Assembly: GCA_963974475.1 (NCBI GenBank)
Contig: CAXBCR010000007.1
Span: forward strand, 62,001 to 126,000
Direction of reading: 5' to 3'
Origin: CAJXZP01 sp963974475
Lineage (GTDB): Bacteria > Bacteroidota > Bacteroidia > Flavobacteriales_G > Salibacteraceae
Length of the DNA: 64,000 nucleotides
The notes under the pieces were generated by a model. The model was not told the DNA's origin. It ran no database searches and worked only from the letters and a program-made list of their open reading frames with translations. Both the position numbers and the translations under genes were made by a program. Shown piece after piece: positions 43,037 through 52,196 of this stretch (positions within the stretch are counted from its first letter, which is position 1; each line of letters begins with the position of its first letter).

Positions 43037-44728
43037 ATGAACTATGGCTTTGTAATTGACAATCGAAAGTGTATTGGTTGTCATGCGTGTACGGTTGCAT
43101 GTAAATCAGAACATGATGTGCCGATTGGTGTAAACCGAACCTTTGTAAAACAGGTAGAGAAGGGCGTTTTTCCGGATACCCAACGAATGTTTTCCGTTCT
43201 AAGATGTAACCATTGTGAAGACGCTCCTTGTGTTACCATTTGTCCGGTTACCGCTCTATATACAAGAGAAGATGGTATTGTGGATTTCAATAATAACCGT
43301 TGTATTGGTTGTAAGTCTTGTATGCAAGCTTGTCCGTATGATGCTTTATATATAGACCCAGAAACCTCTACGGCAGCCAAATGTAATTATTGTGCGCATC
43401 GAGTGGATATCGGTCTCGAACCTGCATGTGTAAATATTTGTCCGGAAGAAGCTATTATATCTGGTGATTTAGACAATCCAGCATCTAAAATTGCAAAAAC
43501 ATTAGGTCGTCATCAAGTTACGGTGCGAAAACCAGAAAAAAACACGAAACCTAACCTCTACTATATAGATGGTGATTTGAGTTCGCTAACCGCTAGTGAA
43601 ACCGTAAAAGGAGATTCCACTTTGTGGAGTTCACAATCTCGTGGTGTTGGGCATTACGCCAAATACGCAGAGAAACAAGCCTCAAAAAATAGTCAGATTG
43701 ATTATGATGCTGTAAATCTCCAAGGTATGCTAAAAGAAAAAGTGGGCGATACGGTTGCTACTTGGTCTAATGGCGAAGGCGAATCTTGCGCTTCAGGCTC
43801 TTGTGGTACCGACAATCATTTAGACAAAGCACTTAAGAACAATGATGCTCGAAGAGTGTATGACACGCCTGATAAAGGTATTCTTTGGGGTTGGGAAGTA
43901 TCCGGTTATGTACTCACTAAAGCCATATCTGCTGGAGTTTTCTTATTGTTGGTTATCGGCTATTTTTTAAATAGTGCTTTTAACCAACCTTTCATGACTA
44001 TTCGAATTGAAGCAGTCTGGACCGCAATAATTATTGGTCTCACCTTCCTTGGGGCTACAGGTGCATTGCTTGTAATGGATTTAGACCAACCGAAGCGTTT
44101 TCTATATGTATTGCTTCGCCCACAATGGGATTCATGGTTAGTTAAGGGAGGATATTCCATTTCTATCTATGGCGCTTTGATTTCTTTCTTCGGCTTAGCC
44201 GTTTATATGGAATGGAAAATGGTTGCTGAAATTACGGTTTACCTAACCGCATTCTTTGCCGTGATTGTGGCCATTTACACCGCATTCTTATTTGCGCAAG
44301 CGAAAGGACGTGATTTTTGGCAAAGCCCTACCCTCGTCTTTCACATGTTAATTCATAGTTTCATGGCCGGTGCTGCTACTTATATGATGGTGGATGCATT
44401 TATTGAAATTGGAATTAGCTGGAATTATTTTGTGGAAATGGTGATGAAGATTGCCATCATTGCTAATCTATTCGTGGTATTAATTGAATTAACCATTACG
44501 CATCCTACAACTGATGCAAAAAAGGTAGCCCACGATATTGTGAGTGGTCGTTACAAACAATTATTCTGGTTCGGCACTATTTTAATGGGTAACGTTATTC
44601 CTTTCCTTATCGTTCTTTTTATTGAGAGTACTTTAATGATGGGTATCGCTGGTTTACTTGTATTGGCAGGAATCTTCGTGACAGAGAAAATCTGGATTGA
44701 AGCTCCTCAACGAATCGTATTAACATAA
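43037..44728 (+). CDS. Fused 4Fe-4S ferredoxin (DmsB-like) and NrfD/DmsC-like membrane subunit
   Basis: The protein has 563 residues. Residues 1 to about 190 bind up to four 4Fe-4S clusters through CIGCHACTVAC, CNHCEDAPCVTIC, CIGCKSCMQAC and CNYCAHRV...CVNIC. A linker with CASGSCG (about 252) follows. Residues about 285-560 form eight or so membrane helices of the NrfD/DmsC family. It would pass electrons between the quinone pool and the molybdenum subunit encoded 14 bases downstream. These two subunits are usually separate genes; here they are fused. No signal sequence is present, so the clusters face the cytoplasm. Confidence 0.88.
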   Translation: MNYGFVIDNRKCIGCHACTVACKSEHDVPIGVNRTFVKQVEKGVFPDTQRMFSVLRCNHCEDAPCVTICPVTALYTREDGIVDFNNNRCIGCKSCMQACPYDALYIDPETSTAAKCNYCAHRVDIGLEPACVNICPEEAIISGDLDNPASKIAKTLGRHQVTVRKPEKNTKPNLYYIDGDLSSLTASETVKGDSTLWSSQSRGVGHYAKYAEKQASKNSQIDYDAVNLQGMLKEKVGDTVATWSNGEGESCASGSCGTDNHLDKALKNNDARRVYDTPDKGILWGWEVSGYVLTKAISAGVFLLLVIGYFLNSAFNQPFMTIRIEAVWTAIIIGLTFLGATGALLVMDLDQPKRFLYVLLRPQWDSWLVKGGYSISIYGALISFFGLAVYMEWKMVAEITVYLTAFFAVIVAIYTAFLFAQAKGRDFWQSPTLVFHMLIHSFMAGAATYMMVDAFIEIGISWNYFVEMVMKIAIIANLFVVLIELTITHPTTDAKKVAHDIVSGRYKQLFWFGTILMGNVIPFLIVLFIESTLMMGIAGLLVLAGIFVTEKIWIEAPQRIVLT

Positions 44729-44742
44729 TTAAGACTACCAAA

Positions 44743-47622
44743 ATGGCATATAAACATAAACCAACATTTATTGAGAAATTGGCCGAAAGTGTAGGCCTTA
44801 TTCCTGATTTACATGAAGACTACGGGCAAGATATTCCTAGTTTAACTGAACCTGGCGATTTGACAAAGTTTCCACCTCCTGAAAAATGGGATGATTGGAC
44901 CGAATATGAAGCCAAAGGTTGGGGAAAGAAAGAAAAGAAAAATTACGCTATCGTTCCCACCACTTGCTTCAATTGCGAGTCGGCTTGTGGATTGCTAGCC
45001 TACATTGATAAAGACGATAATTCTGTACGGAAATTTGAAGGAAATCCGTACCACCCGGCATCTCGTGGGCGTAACTGCGCAAAAGGACCGGCTACTGTAA
45101 ATCAGTTGACCGATCCCGACCGAATTTTGTATCCGCAAAAACGGGTAGGAAAACGTGGCGATGGGAAATGGGAACGTGTTTCTTGGGATGATGCATTGGA
45201 CGACATTGCCGCTAGAATGCGAAAAGCTTTACAAGAAAAACGAAATAATGAAATTGCTTACCACGTAGGCCGTCCGGGTCATGAAGGCTATATGAACAGA
45301 GTTTTACAGGCCTGGAATGTAGATGGACATAATTCACATACCAACGTTTGTTCTTCAGGGGCACGTTTTGGTTACAACTTATGGCATGGCTATGATAGGC
45401 CTTCGCCCGATCATGCCAATTCCGATTTCATTTTACTAATTTCTGCTCACCTAGAGTCTGGCCACTATTTCAATCCACACGCCCAGCGTATTATGGAAGG
45501 AATGATGAACGGTGCTAAATTGGCTGTTATGGATCCGCGTTTATCTAACACCGCAAGTATGGCTGATTACTGGATGCCAACTTATCCCGGTACCGAAGCG
45601 GCTTTACTTTTAGCTTTCGCAAAAATTATTTTAGAAGAGGAGTTATACGACCGTAAATTCATGGAAACATGGGTGAACTGGCGTGAATTTTTACGTGCTA
45701 AACGCAAGGATTTAGATGTAACCTTTGAGAACTATATCAAAGCCATGATTGAAGCATATGCGGAATACACTCCAGAATATGCCGAAAGCGAATCAGGCGT
45801 GAAAGCCGATATGGTGATTGATATTGCGCGCAGAATTGGACGTGCAGGTTCACGTTTTGCGGCACACAACTGGCGTTCCGCTTCCTCAGGAAACCTTGGG
45901 GGTTGGGCAGTTGCACGAACATTGCACTTCTTGAATGTACTTACAGGCTCGGTAGGAACAGTAGGTGGTACTTCTCCAAGTTCTTGGAACAAGTACAAAC
46001 CGAAATTCTTTGACAATCCACCAGCTCAAAAATTCTGGAACGAATTACACTTTCCAAATGAGTACCCATTAGCATTTTTTGAAATGAGTTTCTTATTACC
46101 TCATTTCTTAAAAGAAGGTCGTGGAAAATTAGACACCTATTTTACACGGGTATTTAATCCGGTATGGACCTACCCTGATGGATTCTCATGGATTGAAGCA
46201 TTGTCTGACGAAGACAAAATTGGTATGCACATTGCCCTGACTCCAACTTGGAATGAGACGTCCTATTTTGCCGATTATGTGCTCCCAATGGGATTGGCAT
46301 CAGAACGTCACGATTTAAATAGTTACGAAACACACGGAGCCGTTTGGATTGCTTTCCGTCAGCCCGTATTGCGTGAAGCTGCTCGAAGAAGAGGCGAAAA
46401 CGTAGAGTTTACCTATCAGTCCAATCCTGGTGAAGTATGGGAAGAAGATGAATTTTGGATTGAGTTATCTTGGCGTATTGACCCAGATGGCAGCTTAGGT
46501 ATTCGAGAACATTTCAAGTCTCCTTACCGTAAAGATGAAAAAATTAATGTAGACGAATATTACCAATACATTTTTGAGCATACCGAAGGTTTACCCGAAA
46601 AAGCAAAAGAACACAATATGAATCCATTGGATTACATGAAAAAGTTCGGTGCTTTTGAAGTGGAACATACTGCTTACGAAAAACACTTGAAAGTAATACC
46701 AGATGAAGAAATGGTAGGTACTACTGTGGATAAAGAAACCCAGCAAGTGCTTAAAGATGGTAAAGCCATAGGTTTAATGGTAGATGGCAAACCACGAGTG
46801 GGTTTCCCTACTCCATCGCGTCAGCAAGAGTTTTTCTCACAGACTATGATTGATTGGAAATGGCCAGAATACGATATTCCGACTTATATCAAATCGCATA
46901 TTCACGAAGAAAATATGGACCGTTCAAAAGGGGATTTCCCATTAGTACCCACATTTAGACTTCCAACATTGATTCACTCTCGTTCGGCTAACGCAAAATG
47001 GTTGAATGAAATTGCAAATAGAAATCCCGTATGGATGCACACTTCTGATGCGAAAACATTAGGTATCCGTAACGATGATTTGATTCGTGTAAATACCGAC
47101 ATTGGTTATTTTATCGATAAAGTATGGGTTACGGAAGGTATGAAACCGGGCATTGTGGCTTGTTCTCACCATATTGGTAGATGGAGACGTCCACAAGACG
47201 AAACCAATAACCGATGGGCCATGAACACCGTGAAAATAGACAATGACGGTGACGGAAAATGGAAAATGCAAACCATGAAAGGTATTGAGCCTTCTGAAAG
47301 TTCAGATAATGATACCGCGCGTATTTTCTGGCAAGATGGCGGGGTGCATCAAAACATTACCTTCCCGGTTCATCCAGATCCAATTAGCGGAATGCACTGT
47401 TGGCATCAAAAGGTGCGTATTGAAAAGGCTCGTCCTGGCGACAAATACGGAGATGTGAGCGTAGATACCAATAAATCATTTCAGGTTTATAAAGATTGGT
47501 TAAAACTAACACGTCCCGCACCAGGACCAAATAACGAAAGACGACCACTTTGGTTTCCAAGAGCACTGAAACCATCCAGTGAACAATTTTTCATGGAAGG
47601 CGGGCCAAAAAAGAAAGAGTAA
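44743..47622 (+). CDS. Cytoplasmic molybdopterin oxidoreductase, SoeA/PhsA-like
   Basis: This 959-residue catalytic subunit of the DMSO reductase superfamily binds a 4Fe-4S cluster through Cys 75, 78, 82 and 112 (CFNCESAC, GRNCAKG). The likely Mo ligand is Cys about 203 in NVCSSGARFGY. The C-terminal molybdopterin dinucleotide domain includes VWMHTSDAKTLGI. There is no Tat signal, which excludes the periplasmic PsrA/DmsA types and fits SoeA (sulfite oxidation on the cytoplasmic side). The fused FeS/NrfD partner lies upstream, and two SulP anion transporters lie downstream. A sulfite-oxidising role is inference; thiosulfate, polysulfide or other substrates remain possible. Confidence 0.85.
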   Translation: MAYKHKPTFIEKLAESVGLIPDLHEDYGQDIPSLTEPGDLTKFPPPEKWDDWTEYEAKGWGKKEKKNYAIVPTTCFNCESACGLLAYIDKDDNSVRKFEGNPYHPASRGRNCAKGPATVNQLTDPDRILYPQKRVGKRGDGKWERVSWDDALDDIAARMRKALQEKRNNEIAYHVGRPGHEGYMNRVLQAWNVDGHNSHTNVCSSGARFGYNLWHGYDRPSPDHANSDFILLISAHLESGHYFNPHAQRIMEGMMNGAKLAVMDPRLSNTASMADYWMPTYPGTEAALLLAFAKIILEEELYDRKFMETWVNWREFLRAKRKDLDVTFENYIKAMIEAYAEYTPEYAESESGVKADMVIDIARRIGRAGSRFAAHNWRSASSGNLGGWAVARTLHFLNVLTGSVGTVGGTSPSSWNKYKPKFFDNPPAQKFWNELHFPNEYPLAFFEMSFLLPHFLKEGRGKLDTYFTRVFNPVWTYPDGFSWIEALSDEDKIGMHIALTPTWNETSYFADYVLPMGLASERHDLNSYETHGAVWIAFRQPVLREAARRRGENVEFTYQSNPGEVWEEDEFWIELSWRIDPDGSLGIREHFKSPYRKDEKINVDEYYQYIFEHTEGLPEKAKEHNMNPLDYMKKFGAFEVEHTAYEKHLKVIPDEEMVGTTVDKETQQVLKDGKAIGLMVDGKPRVGFPTPSRQQEFFSQTMIDWKWPEYDIPTYIKSHIHEENMDRSKGDFPLVPTFRLPTLIHSRSANAKWLNEIANRNPVWMHTSDAKTLGIRNDDLIRVNTDIGYFIDKVWVTEGMKPGIVACSHHIGRWRRPQDETNNRWAMNTVKIDNDGDGKWKMQTMKGIEPSESSDNDTARIFWQDGGVHQNITFPVHPDPISGMHCWHQKVRIEKARPGDKYGDVSVDTNKSFQVYKDWLKLTRPAPGPNNERRPLWFPRALKPSSEQFFMEGGPKKKE

Positions 47623-47956
47623 AATTGAAATGAAATTAGGAGACCGAGGCCTTTAGGTTCTTTTGGGCTTTAATGTTCAATTGAGAATTATAAATATTCA
47701 ATAAACAATACACAATATTCAATAAGCATTTTTTTCACTTGAGTATTGACTATTGACTATTGACTATTGAATATAGAGTGTAGCATATTTACTTTTAAAA
47801 CATGCGATTAAATAATCCGTAAAAAGATTAAAATGAAAAATGAACTAAATGTTCAATAAACAAAACTCAATACGCAATTAGCATTTTTTTACTTGAACGT
47901 TGAGTATTGGTTATAAAAACTGCAAATCATGTAAACTAAAAATAATTAATTCATTA
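47623..47956. other. Intergenic region with two heptad-based hairpins
   Basis: 47640-47670 contains a worn match to the GAGACCG/TTTTGGC compound repeat. 47693-47773 is a long inverted heptad array (listed separately). 47849-47911 is a second, degraded copy of the same arrangement (TTCAATA, CTCAATA, T-run, TTGAGTATTG). No gene is present. Confidence 0.6.
47693..47773. repeat. Inverted heptad array CAATANN / TATTGNN
   Basis: The left arm has four CAATA blocks separated by two variable bases (47693 to about 47726). The right arm has four TATTG blocks with the same spacing (about 47742-47773). The arms pair over about 34 bases, with the conserved pentamers base-paired and the two-base spacers mostly mismatched; the loop is an AGCATTTTTTTCACTT stretch. 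Confidence 0.75.
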
Positions 47957-48337
47957 ATGAATAGCATGGAAACCAAATTTGATTTAGAAGATCGCTTTAT
48001 CGATTACGCAATTCGGGTAAGTAATATGGTGGATCAAATTGATAATTCAAAATTAGGTTCCCACATTGCTGGACAAATGATTAGAAGTAGCAGTTCTCCT
48101 GCTTTAAATTATGGAGAAGCGCAAAGTGCTGAATCTAGAAAAGATTTCGTTCATAAATTGAAAATCATTCTAAAAGAATTAAAAGAAACTAGAGTTAGTT
48201 TAAAAATAATCAAACGGAAACCATTAATTCCAAATGTTGAAAAACTGCAACCAATAATGGATGAAACAGAAGAATTAATAAGAATAATTTTTTCCAGTAT
48301 TAAAACCACCAGAAAAAATATGGTTACCGGAGATTAG
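47957..48337 (+). CDS. Four-helix-bundle protein (S23/IVP family)
   Basis: This protein of about 126 residues (ATG 47957; ATG 47966 is equally possible) is entirely helical: LEDRFIDYAIRVSNMVDQI, HIAGQMIRSSSSPALNYGEAQ, RKDFVHKLKIILKELKETR, EETEELIRII-like last helix. This is the four-helix-bundle family first known from 23S rRNA intervening sequences and related in fold to Avd of diversity-generating retroelements. No reverse transcriptase or repeat pair for such an element is present. Heptad arrays flank the gene on both sides. Function unknown. Confidence 0.85.
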   Translation: MNSMETKFDLEDRFIDYAIRVSNMVDQIDNSKLGSHIAGQMIRSSSSPALNYGEAQSAESRKDFVHKLKIILKELKETRVSLKIIKRKPLIPNVEKLQPIMDETEELIRIIFSSIKTTRKNMVTGD

Positions 48338-48390
48338 ACCGTTTTAATTTTAGAAATTGAACATTTTTTGTTTAGGTATTTGTATTTGAG

Positions 48391-48425
48391 TATTAATTAT
48401 TGAACATTGAGTGTTGATTATTAAA
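48391..48425 (+). repeat. Heptad array TATTGAN downstream of the four-helix-bundle gene
   Basis: Five contiguous 7-nt units: TATTAAT, TATTGAA, CATTGAG, TGTTGAT, TATTAAA. They match the unit of the right arm of the upstream array, so the gene is bracketed by related sequence. Confidence 0.7.
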
Positions 48426-48485
48426 ACAGACGTACAACAAAGCAATATTTAGAGAATTAAGGAAACAACCAAGAAAAAAGCAATT

Positions 48486-50252
48486 TTGAAAACTAAACAT
48501 CTAAATAAATTCCTTCCATTTCTAAATTGGTGGCCATTGGTGAATAGTCAAAGCCTAAAGAGTGATTTGTTTGCCGGAATTACTAACGCCATAATTGTAC
48601 TGCCCCAAGGGGTTGCTTTTGCAATGATTGCGGGACTCCCTCCTATTTATGGGTTATATACTGCTATGATTGTCCCAATTGTAGCAGCTCTTTTTGGGTC
48701 TTCACTGCATTTAATCTCTGGGCCAAACACTGCAGTTTCTATTATCTTTTTTACTGCACTGAGTGCATTTGAAATTCCGGGAACTCAGGAATATATTGAA
48801 CTTGCTTTTGTGCTCACCTTCTTATCTGGATTTATCCAGTTCTTAATGGGAATAGTACGTATGGGCACTTTAATAAATTTCGTGTCCAATGCCGTAATTG
48901 TTGGATTTACAGCTGGAGCTGCAGTATTAATAATATCCTCACAAGCCAAACACATCCTGGGAATTTACCCTCCAAAGGGCGGCAGCTTTTTTGAGAATTG
49001 GAATTACATTTTTACGCATATTTCCGAATCTAATGTCACCGTTTTAATTATTGCGGCCACAACATTTGTTTCTGCGCTCTTGTTTAAGAAATTATCTAAA
49101 ATAATTAAAGGCTTACCTCATTTACTATTAGCCATGGTAGTAGGTAGTTTACTTACATATTTTGTTTTTAAAGGAGCAGATGGGGTTGAATTAGTAGGCG
49201 AATTACCCCAACAACTACCCAGTTTTCACCTTCCTCAATTTACTTGGGAAAACGTAAAAATGCTAACCCCAAACGCTTTTGCTGTGGCGCTATTAGGATT
49301 AATTCAAGCCATTGCGATTGCCCGATCTATTGCCGTTAAATCGCATCAAAACCTGGATTCTAATCAAGAGTTTATTGGAGAAGGTTTATCAAATATGGTA
49401 GGTGCCACCATGATGTGTTATGCTAGTTCAGGCTCCTTTACTCGTTCCGGAATAAATTACGATGCTGGGGCAAAAACACCTATGTCGGCCATATTTGCGG
49501 CTCTTTCATTAGCCTTAATATTACTACTAGTTGCTCCTCTTACTGCGTATTTACCCATTGCAGCCATGGCTGGACTTATTGTTTTAGTTGGACTTAACTT
49601 AATCGACTTCAAAGTAATAAAACATTACTTTTATACTAGTAAACAAGAATTTGGAGTTCTACTGGTTACCGCCTTGTCCACCTTGTTTTTAGAATTACAA
49701 TTCGCTATATATGTAGGCGTTATTCTTTCCTTGGGGATGTACCTTAATAAAACATCCAAACCCAAGGTAATTACCGTTGCTCCAAATGAAAACACAATAG
49801 GAAGACCGCTGCAAAACATTGAGCGAATCCCTTCACCGGTCTGCCCTCAACTCACCATTTTGCGTATCGATGGATCAATCTTTTTTGGTGCAATTGACCA
49901 TATCACCAAATCATTGGAGCTCATTAAAGAGCAAGAAATTAAACATGTGTTGATATTGGCTCAAGGGGTTAATTTTATTGATGTTTCGGGTGCCGATTTC
50001 TTAATTAATCAATCCAATGAATTTAGAGAAAAAGGCGGTAATCTATATTTAGCAGGATTAAAAATGAATGCAAGAGATATGTTCTCTAAAAGTGATTATT
50101 CAAAACGATTTGGTGAAGAAAATATATTCGTTCATAAAAATGAAGCCATTGAGGAAATTTACAATCGCTTAGATAAATCCATTTGCAAAACGTGTGATGT
50201 GCGAATTTTTAGAGAATGTAAATCGGAGTTCGGTAATTCCAAAATAGATTAG
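48486..50252 (+). CDS. SulP-family anion transporter with STAS domain and Cys-rich tail
   Basis: This 588-residue protein has a SulP membrane domain (about 1-420; LKSDLFAGITNAIIVLPQGVAFA, PPIYGLYTAM, LFGSSLHLISGPNTA) and a C-terminal STAS domain (about 445-560; LRIDGSIFFGAIDHI, INFIDVSGADFL). The last 20 residues carry three cysteines in CKTCDVRIFREC, not typical of the family. The start is TTG 48486; no ATG fits, and the resulting N terminus aligns with SulP proteins. Probably moves sulfate, bicarbonate or another oxyanion; the nearby molybdoenzyme operon favours sulfate or sulfite. A paralogue follows 79 bases downstream. Confidence 0.88.
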   Translation: MKTKHLNKFLPFLNWWPLVNSQSLKSDLFAGITNAIIVLPQGVAFAMIAGLPPIYGLYTAMIVPIVAALFGSSLHLISGPNTAVSIIFFTALSAFEIPGTQEYIELAFVLTFLSGFIQFLMGIVRMGTLINFVSNAVIVGFTAGAAVLIISSQAKHILGIYPPKGGSFFENWNYIFTHISESNVTVLIIAATTFVSALLFKKLSKIIKGLPHLLLAMVVGSLLTYFVFKGADGVELVGELPQQLPSFHLPQFTWENVKMLTPNAFAVALLGLIQAIAIARSIAVKSHQNLDSNQEFIGEGLSNMVGATMMCYASSGSFTRSGINYDAGAKTPMSAIFAALSLALILLLVAPLTAYLPIAAMAGLIVLVGLNLIDFKVIKHYFYTSKQEFGVLLVTALSTLFLELQFAIYVGVILSLGMYLNKTSKPKVITVAPNENTIGRPLQNIERIPSPVCPQLTILRIDGSIFFGAIDHITKSLELIKEQEIKHVLILAQGVNFIDVSGADFLINQSNEFREKGGNLYLAGLKMNARDMFSKSDYSKRFGEENIFVHKNEAIEEIYNRLDKSICKTCDVRIFRECKSEFGNSKID

Positions 50253-50298
50253 GTCAAGAATACTGATATTAATGGGTTATTCAAGAAACTAATCCTCC

Positions 50299-50306
50299 TA
50301 TATTTG
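50299..50306 (+). promoter_or_regulatory. Bacteroidota -7 box of the second SulP gene
   Basis: TATATTTG (50299-50306) is a perfect TAnnTTTG box in the gap between the two SulP genes, 25 bases before the GTG start, so the second copy can be transcribed independently. Confidence 0.6.
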
Positions 50307-50331
50307 CGAATATAACAGCAATAATAATTAG

Positions 50332-51627
50332 GTGTCGAACAATTCAAAATTCACTTCTTTAAGTTCTTTTTTTCCAATAATTAATTGGTGGCAAAAGGTA
50401 AATAAGTCTACTTTAAAAGATGATGCTTTTGCTGGAATAACCAACGCTGTAGTCGTTCTACCCCAAGGGGTTGCATTTGCCATGATAGCGGGCCTCCCTC
50501 CCATCTATGGATTATATACGGCCATGGTGGTGCCCATTGTAGCTGCGCTTTTTGGTTCTTCTTTTCATTTAATTTCTGGTCCTACCACTGCTATTTCCAT
50601 TGTCATTTTTTCGGCAATTAGTCCATATGCTGAAGCGGGCACACCTCTATTTATCGAATTAGTTTTAATTCTAACTTTTTTAGCTGGTGTGATTCAATTA
50701 ATCATGGGCCTAGCCCGCTTGGGGACTTTAGTCAATTTCGTTTCTCATTCTGTCATTATTGGTTTTACTAGTGGTGCGGCCATTTTAATTGCAACCAGCC
50801 AATTACCACATGCATTAGGTTTAGAATTAGAAAGGAGCTTGGCATTCCATGAAAAATGGATTTTTCTTATTTCTCATTTTAGTGAAATCAATTTGTATGT
50901 GGTAGCTGTTTCATTTTCTACGCTTATCTCAGCCATTATTTTAAAAATGCTGCTCCCAAAATCTCCTTATTTAATTGTGGCCATGCTCATCGGAAGCTTG
51001 GTTAGCTATGCGGTAGGAGGCGAACAAAATGGGGTGGAATTATTGGGTGAAATTTCTGCATCACTTCCCCCTTTTCACATTCCTGAAATCACTTTTAAAA
51101 ACATAGAATTACTTACTCCCAATGCCTTTGCAATTGCACTTTTGGGTTTGATTGAAGCGGTGGCCATCGCTAGGTCTATCGCATTAAAAAGTGGCCAAAA
51201 GTTGAATGGAAATCAAGAATTTATTGGCCAAGGCTTATCCAATATCGTAGGAAGTTTGTTTTCTAGTTATGCGGGCTCCGGTTCATTCACTCGGTCAGGA
51301 TTAAATTATCAATCGGGCGCAAAAACTCCCTTATCGGCTGTATTTGCTGCAATTTCGCTTATACTAATTTTATTTTTAGTAGCTCCTTTAACTGCATATT
51401 TGCCAATTCCAGCTATTGGAGGCATCATTTTATTGGTCGCCTTTAATCTAATTGACTTTTCGGAAATAAAGAAAGTAGTTCATTTAAGTAAATCCGAATT
51501 TTCGGTTTTGTTGGTAACGTTTTTGGCTACCCTTTTCTTCCACTTAGAGTTTGCTATTTATGTAGGAGTTATACTCTCATTTATTTTTTACTTGCAGAGA
51601 ACCATAACCAAGAAATGGACGAATTAA
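50332..51627 (+). CDS. SulP-family anion transporter lacking the STAS domain
   Basis: This 431-residue close paralogue of the preceding protein through the whole membrane domain (GITNAVVVLPQGVAFAMIAG, PPIYGLYTAMVVPIVAALFG, NAFAIALLGLIEAVAIARSI) stops after the last helix at QRTITKKWTN. The STAS regulatory domain present in its twin is absent. The start is GTG 50332, with its own -7 box upstream. The pair looks like a tandem duplication followed by loss of the cytoplasmic domain. It may form homodimers, or heterodimers with the STAS-bearing copy (inference). Confidence 0.87.
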   Translation: MSNNSKFTSLSSFFPIINWWQKVNKSTLKDDAFAGITNAVVVLPQGVAFAMIAGLPPIYGLYTAMVVPIVAALFGSSFHLISGPTTAISIVIFSAISPYAEAGTPLFIELVLILTFLAGVIQLIMGLARLGTLVNFVSHSVIIGFTSGAAILIATSQLPHALGLELERSLAFHEKWIFLISHFSEINLYVVAVSFSTLISAIILKMLLPKSPYLIVAMLIGSLVSYAVGGEQNGVELLGEISASLPPFHIPEITFKNIELLTPNAFAIALLGLIEAVAIARSIALKSGQKLNGNQEFIGQGLSNIVGSLFSSYAGSGSFTRSGLNYQSGAKTPLSAVFAAISLILILFLVAPLTAYLPIPAIGGIILLVAFNLIDFSEIKKVVHLSKSEFSVLLVTFLATLFFHLEFAIYVGVILSFIFYLQRTITKKWTN

Positions 51628-51779
51628 TGGTTTGGTCAGTTCCATACTAGAGCTCAAAATTGAAATTAATTTTCACCCTTTTACTCCGTCCAAAAGGGGA
51701 GTAATCTGTGCTAATTTTATTAACACCAAATAGTTATTATCTCCTAAATAAATTTCAATCAAATCATTACATGAAATAA

Positions 51780-51787
51780 TATATTTG
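51780..51787 (+). promoter_or_regulatory. -7 box only 4 bases before the receiver-protein start
   Basis: TATATTTG is a perfect box, and the ATG begins at 51792, so initiation would fall at or next to the start codon, as at truC. Confidence 0.5.
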
Positions 51788-51791
51788 GGTC

Positions 51792-52196
51792 ATGATAAAT
51801 AAAAATTCTCATTTAAACATCTTAATAGTGGACGATGACCCTATTGCCCGGATGTTGGCAAAAAGAAATCTAGAAATTGCAGGGTTTTCGGGTGCTATTG
51901 TTACTGCAGAAAATGGTGAAATGGGTTTTGACGTTATTTCAAATTCTACACAAAATTTTATTATCATTTTAGATTATCACATGCCTGAATTAGATGGTAT
52001 TGGGTTACTAAGAAAACTAAATGCCAATAATTTGAGTCCTGCGGTATTTATGCTCACCTCTTCCATCCTGTCGGAAGACAAGAATGAATGTCTCAATTAC
52101 CGATGTGTACAAGAATATATGGTCAAGCCAATAGATCAGTTAAAAACAAAAAAAATCATTGATTTCTCAATGATTCAATCTGATTTAATGCAATAA
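51792..52196 (+). CDS. CheY-like single-domain response regulator
   Basis: This 134-residue receiver domain only has the acidic pocket DDD at about 14-16, the phospho-acceptor Asp at about 61 (ILDYHMPELDG), Thr/Ser at about 89 and Lys in YMVKPID at about 117. There is no output domain, so it probably relays phosphate or binds a partner. No kinase is adjacent. The mRNA may be leaderless. The 3' end overlaps that of the next gene by 12 bases on the opposite strand. Confidence 0.88.
   Translation: MINKNSHLNILIVDDDPIARMLAKRNLEIAGFSGAIVTAENGEMGFDVISNSTQNFIIILDYHMPELDGIGLLRKLNANNLSPAVFMLTSSILSEDKNECLNYRCVQEYMVKPIDQLKTKKIIDFSMIQSDLMQ

Noticed and set aside
47957..48337. Diversity-generating retroelement (Avd-like protein)
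   Set aside because: Only the four-helix-bundle fold is shared; no reverse transcriptase, template repeat or variable repeat is visible.
51774..51788. Possible seventh copy of the 15-bp operator upstream of the receiver gene
   Set aside because: The core TAATATATTT matches on one strand but both outer ends fail and there is no partner 22 bp away; it is explained by the -7 box.
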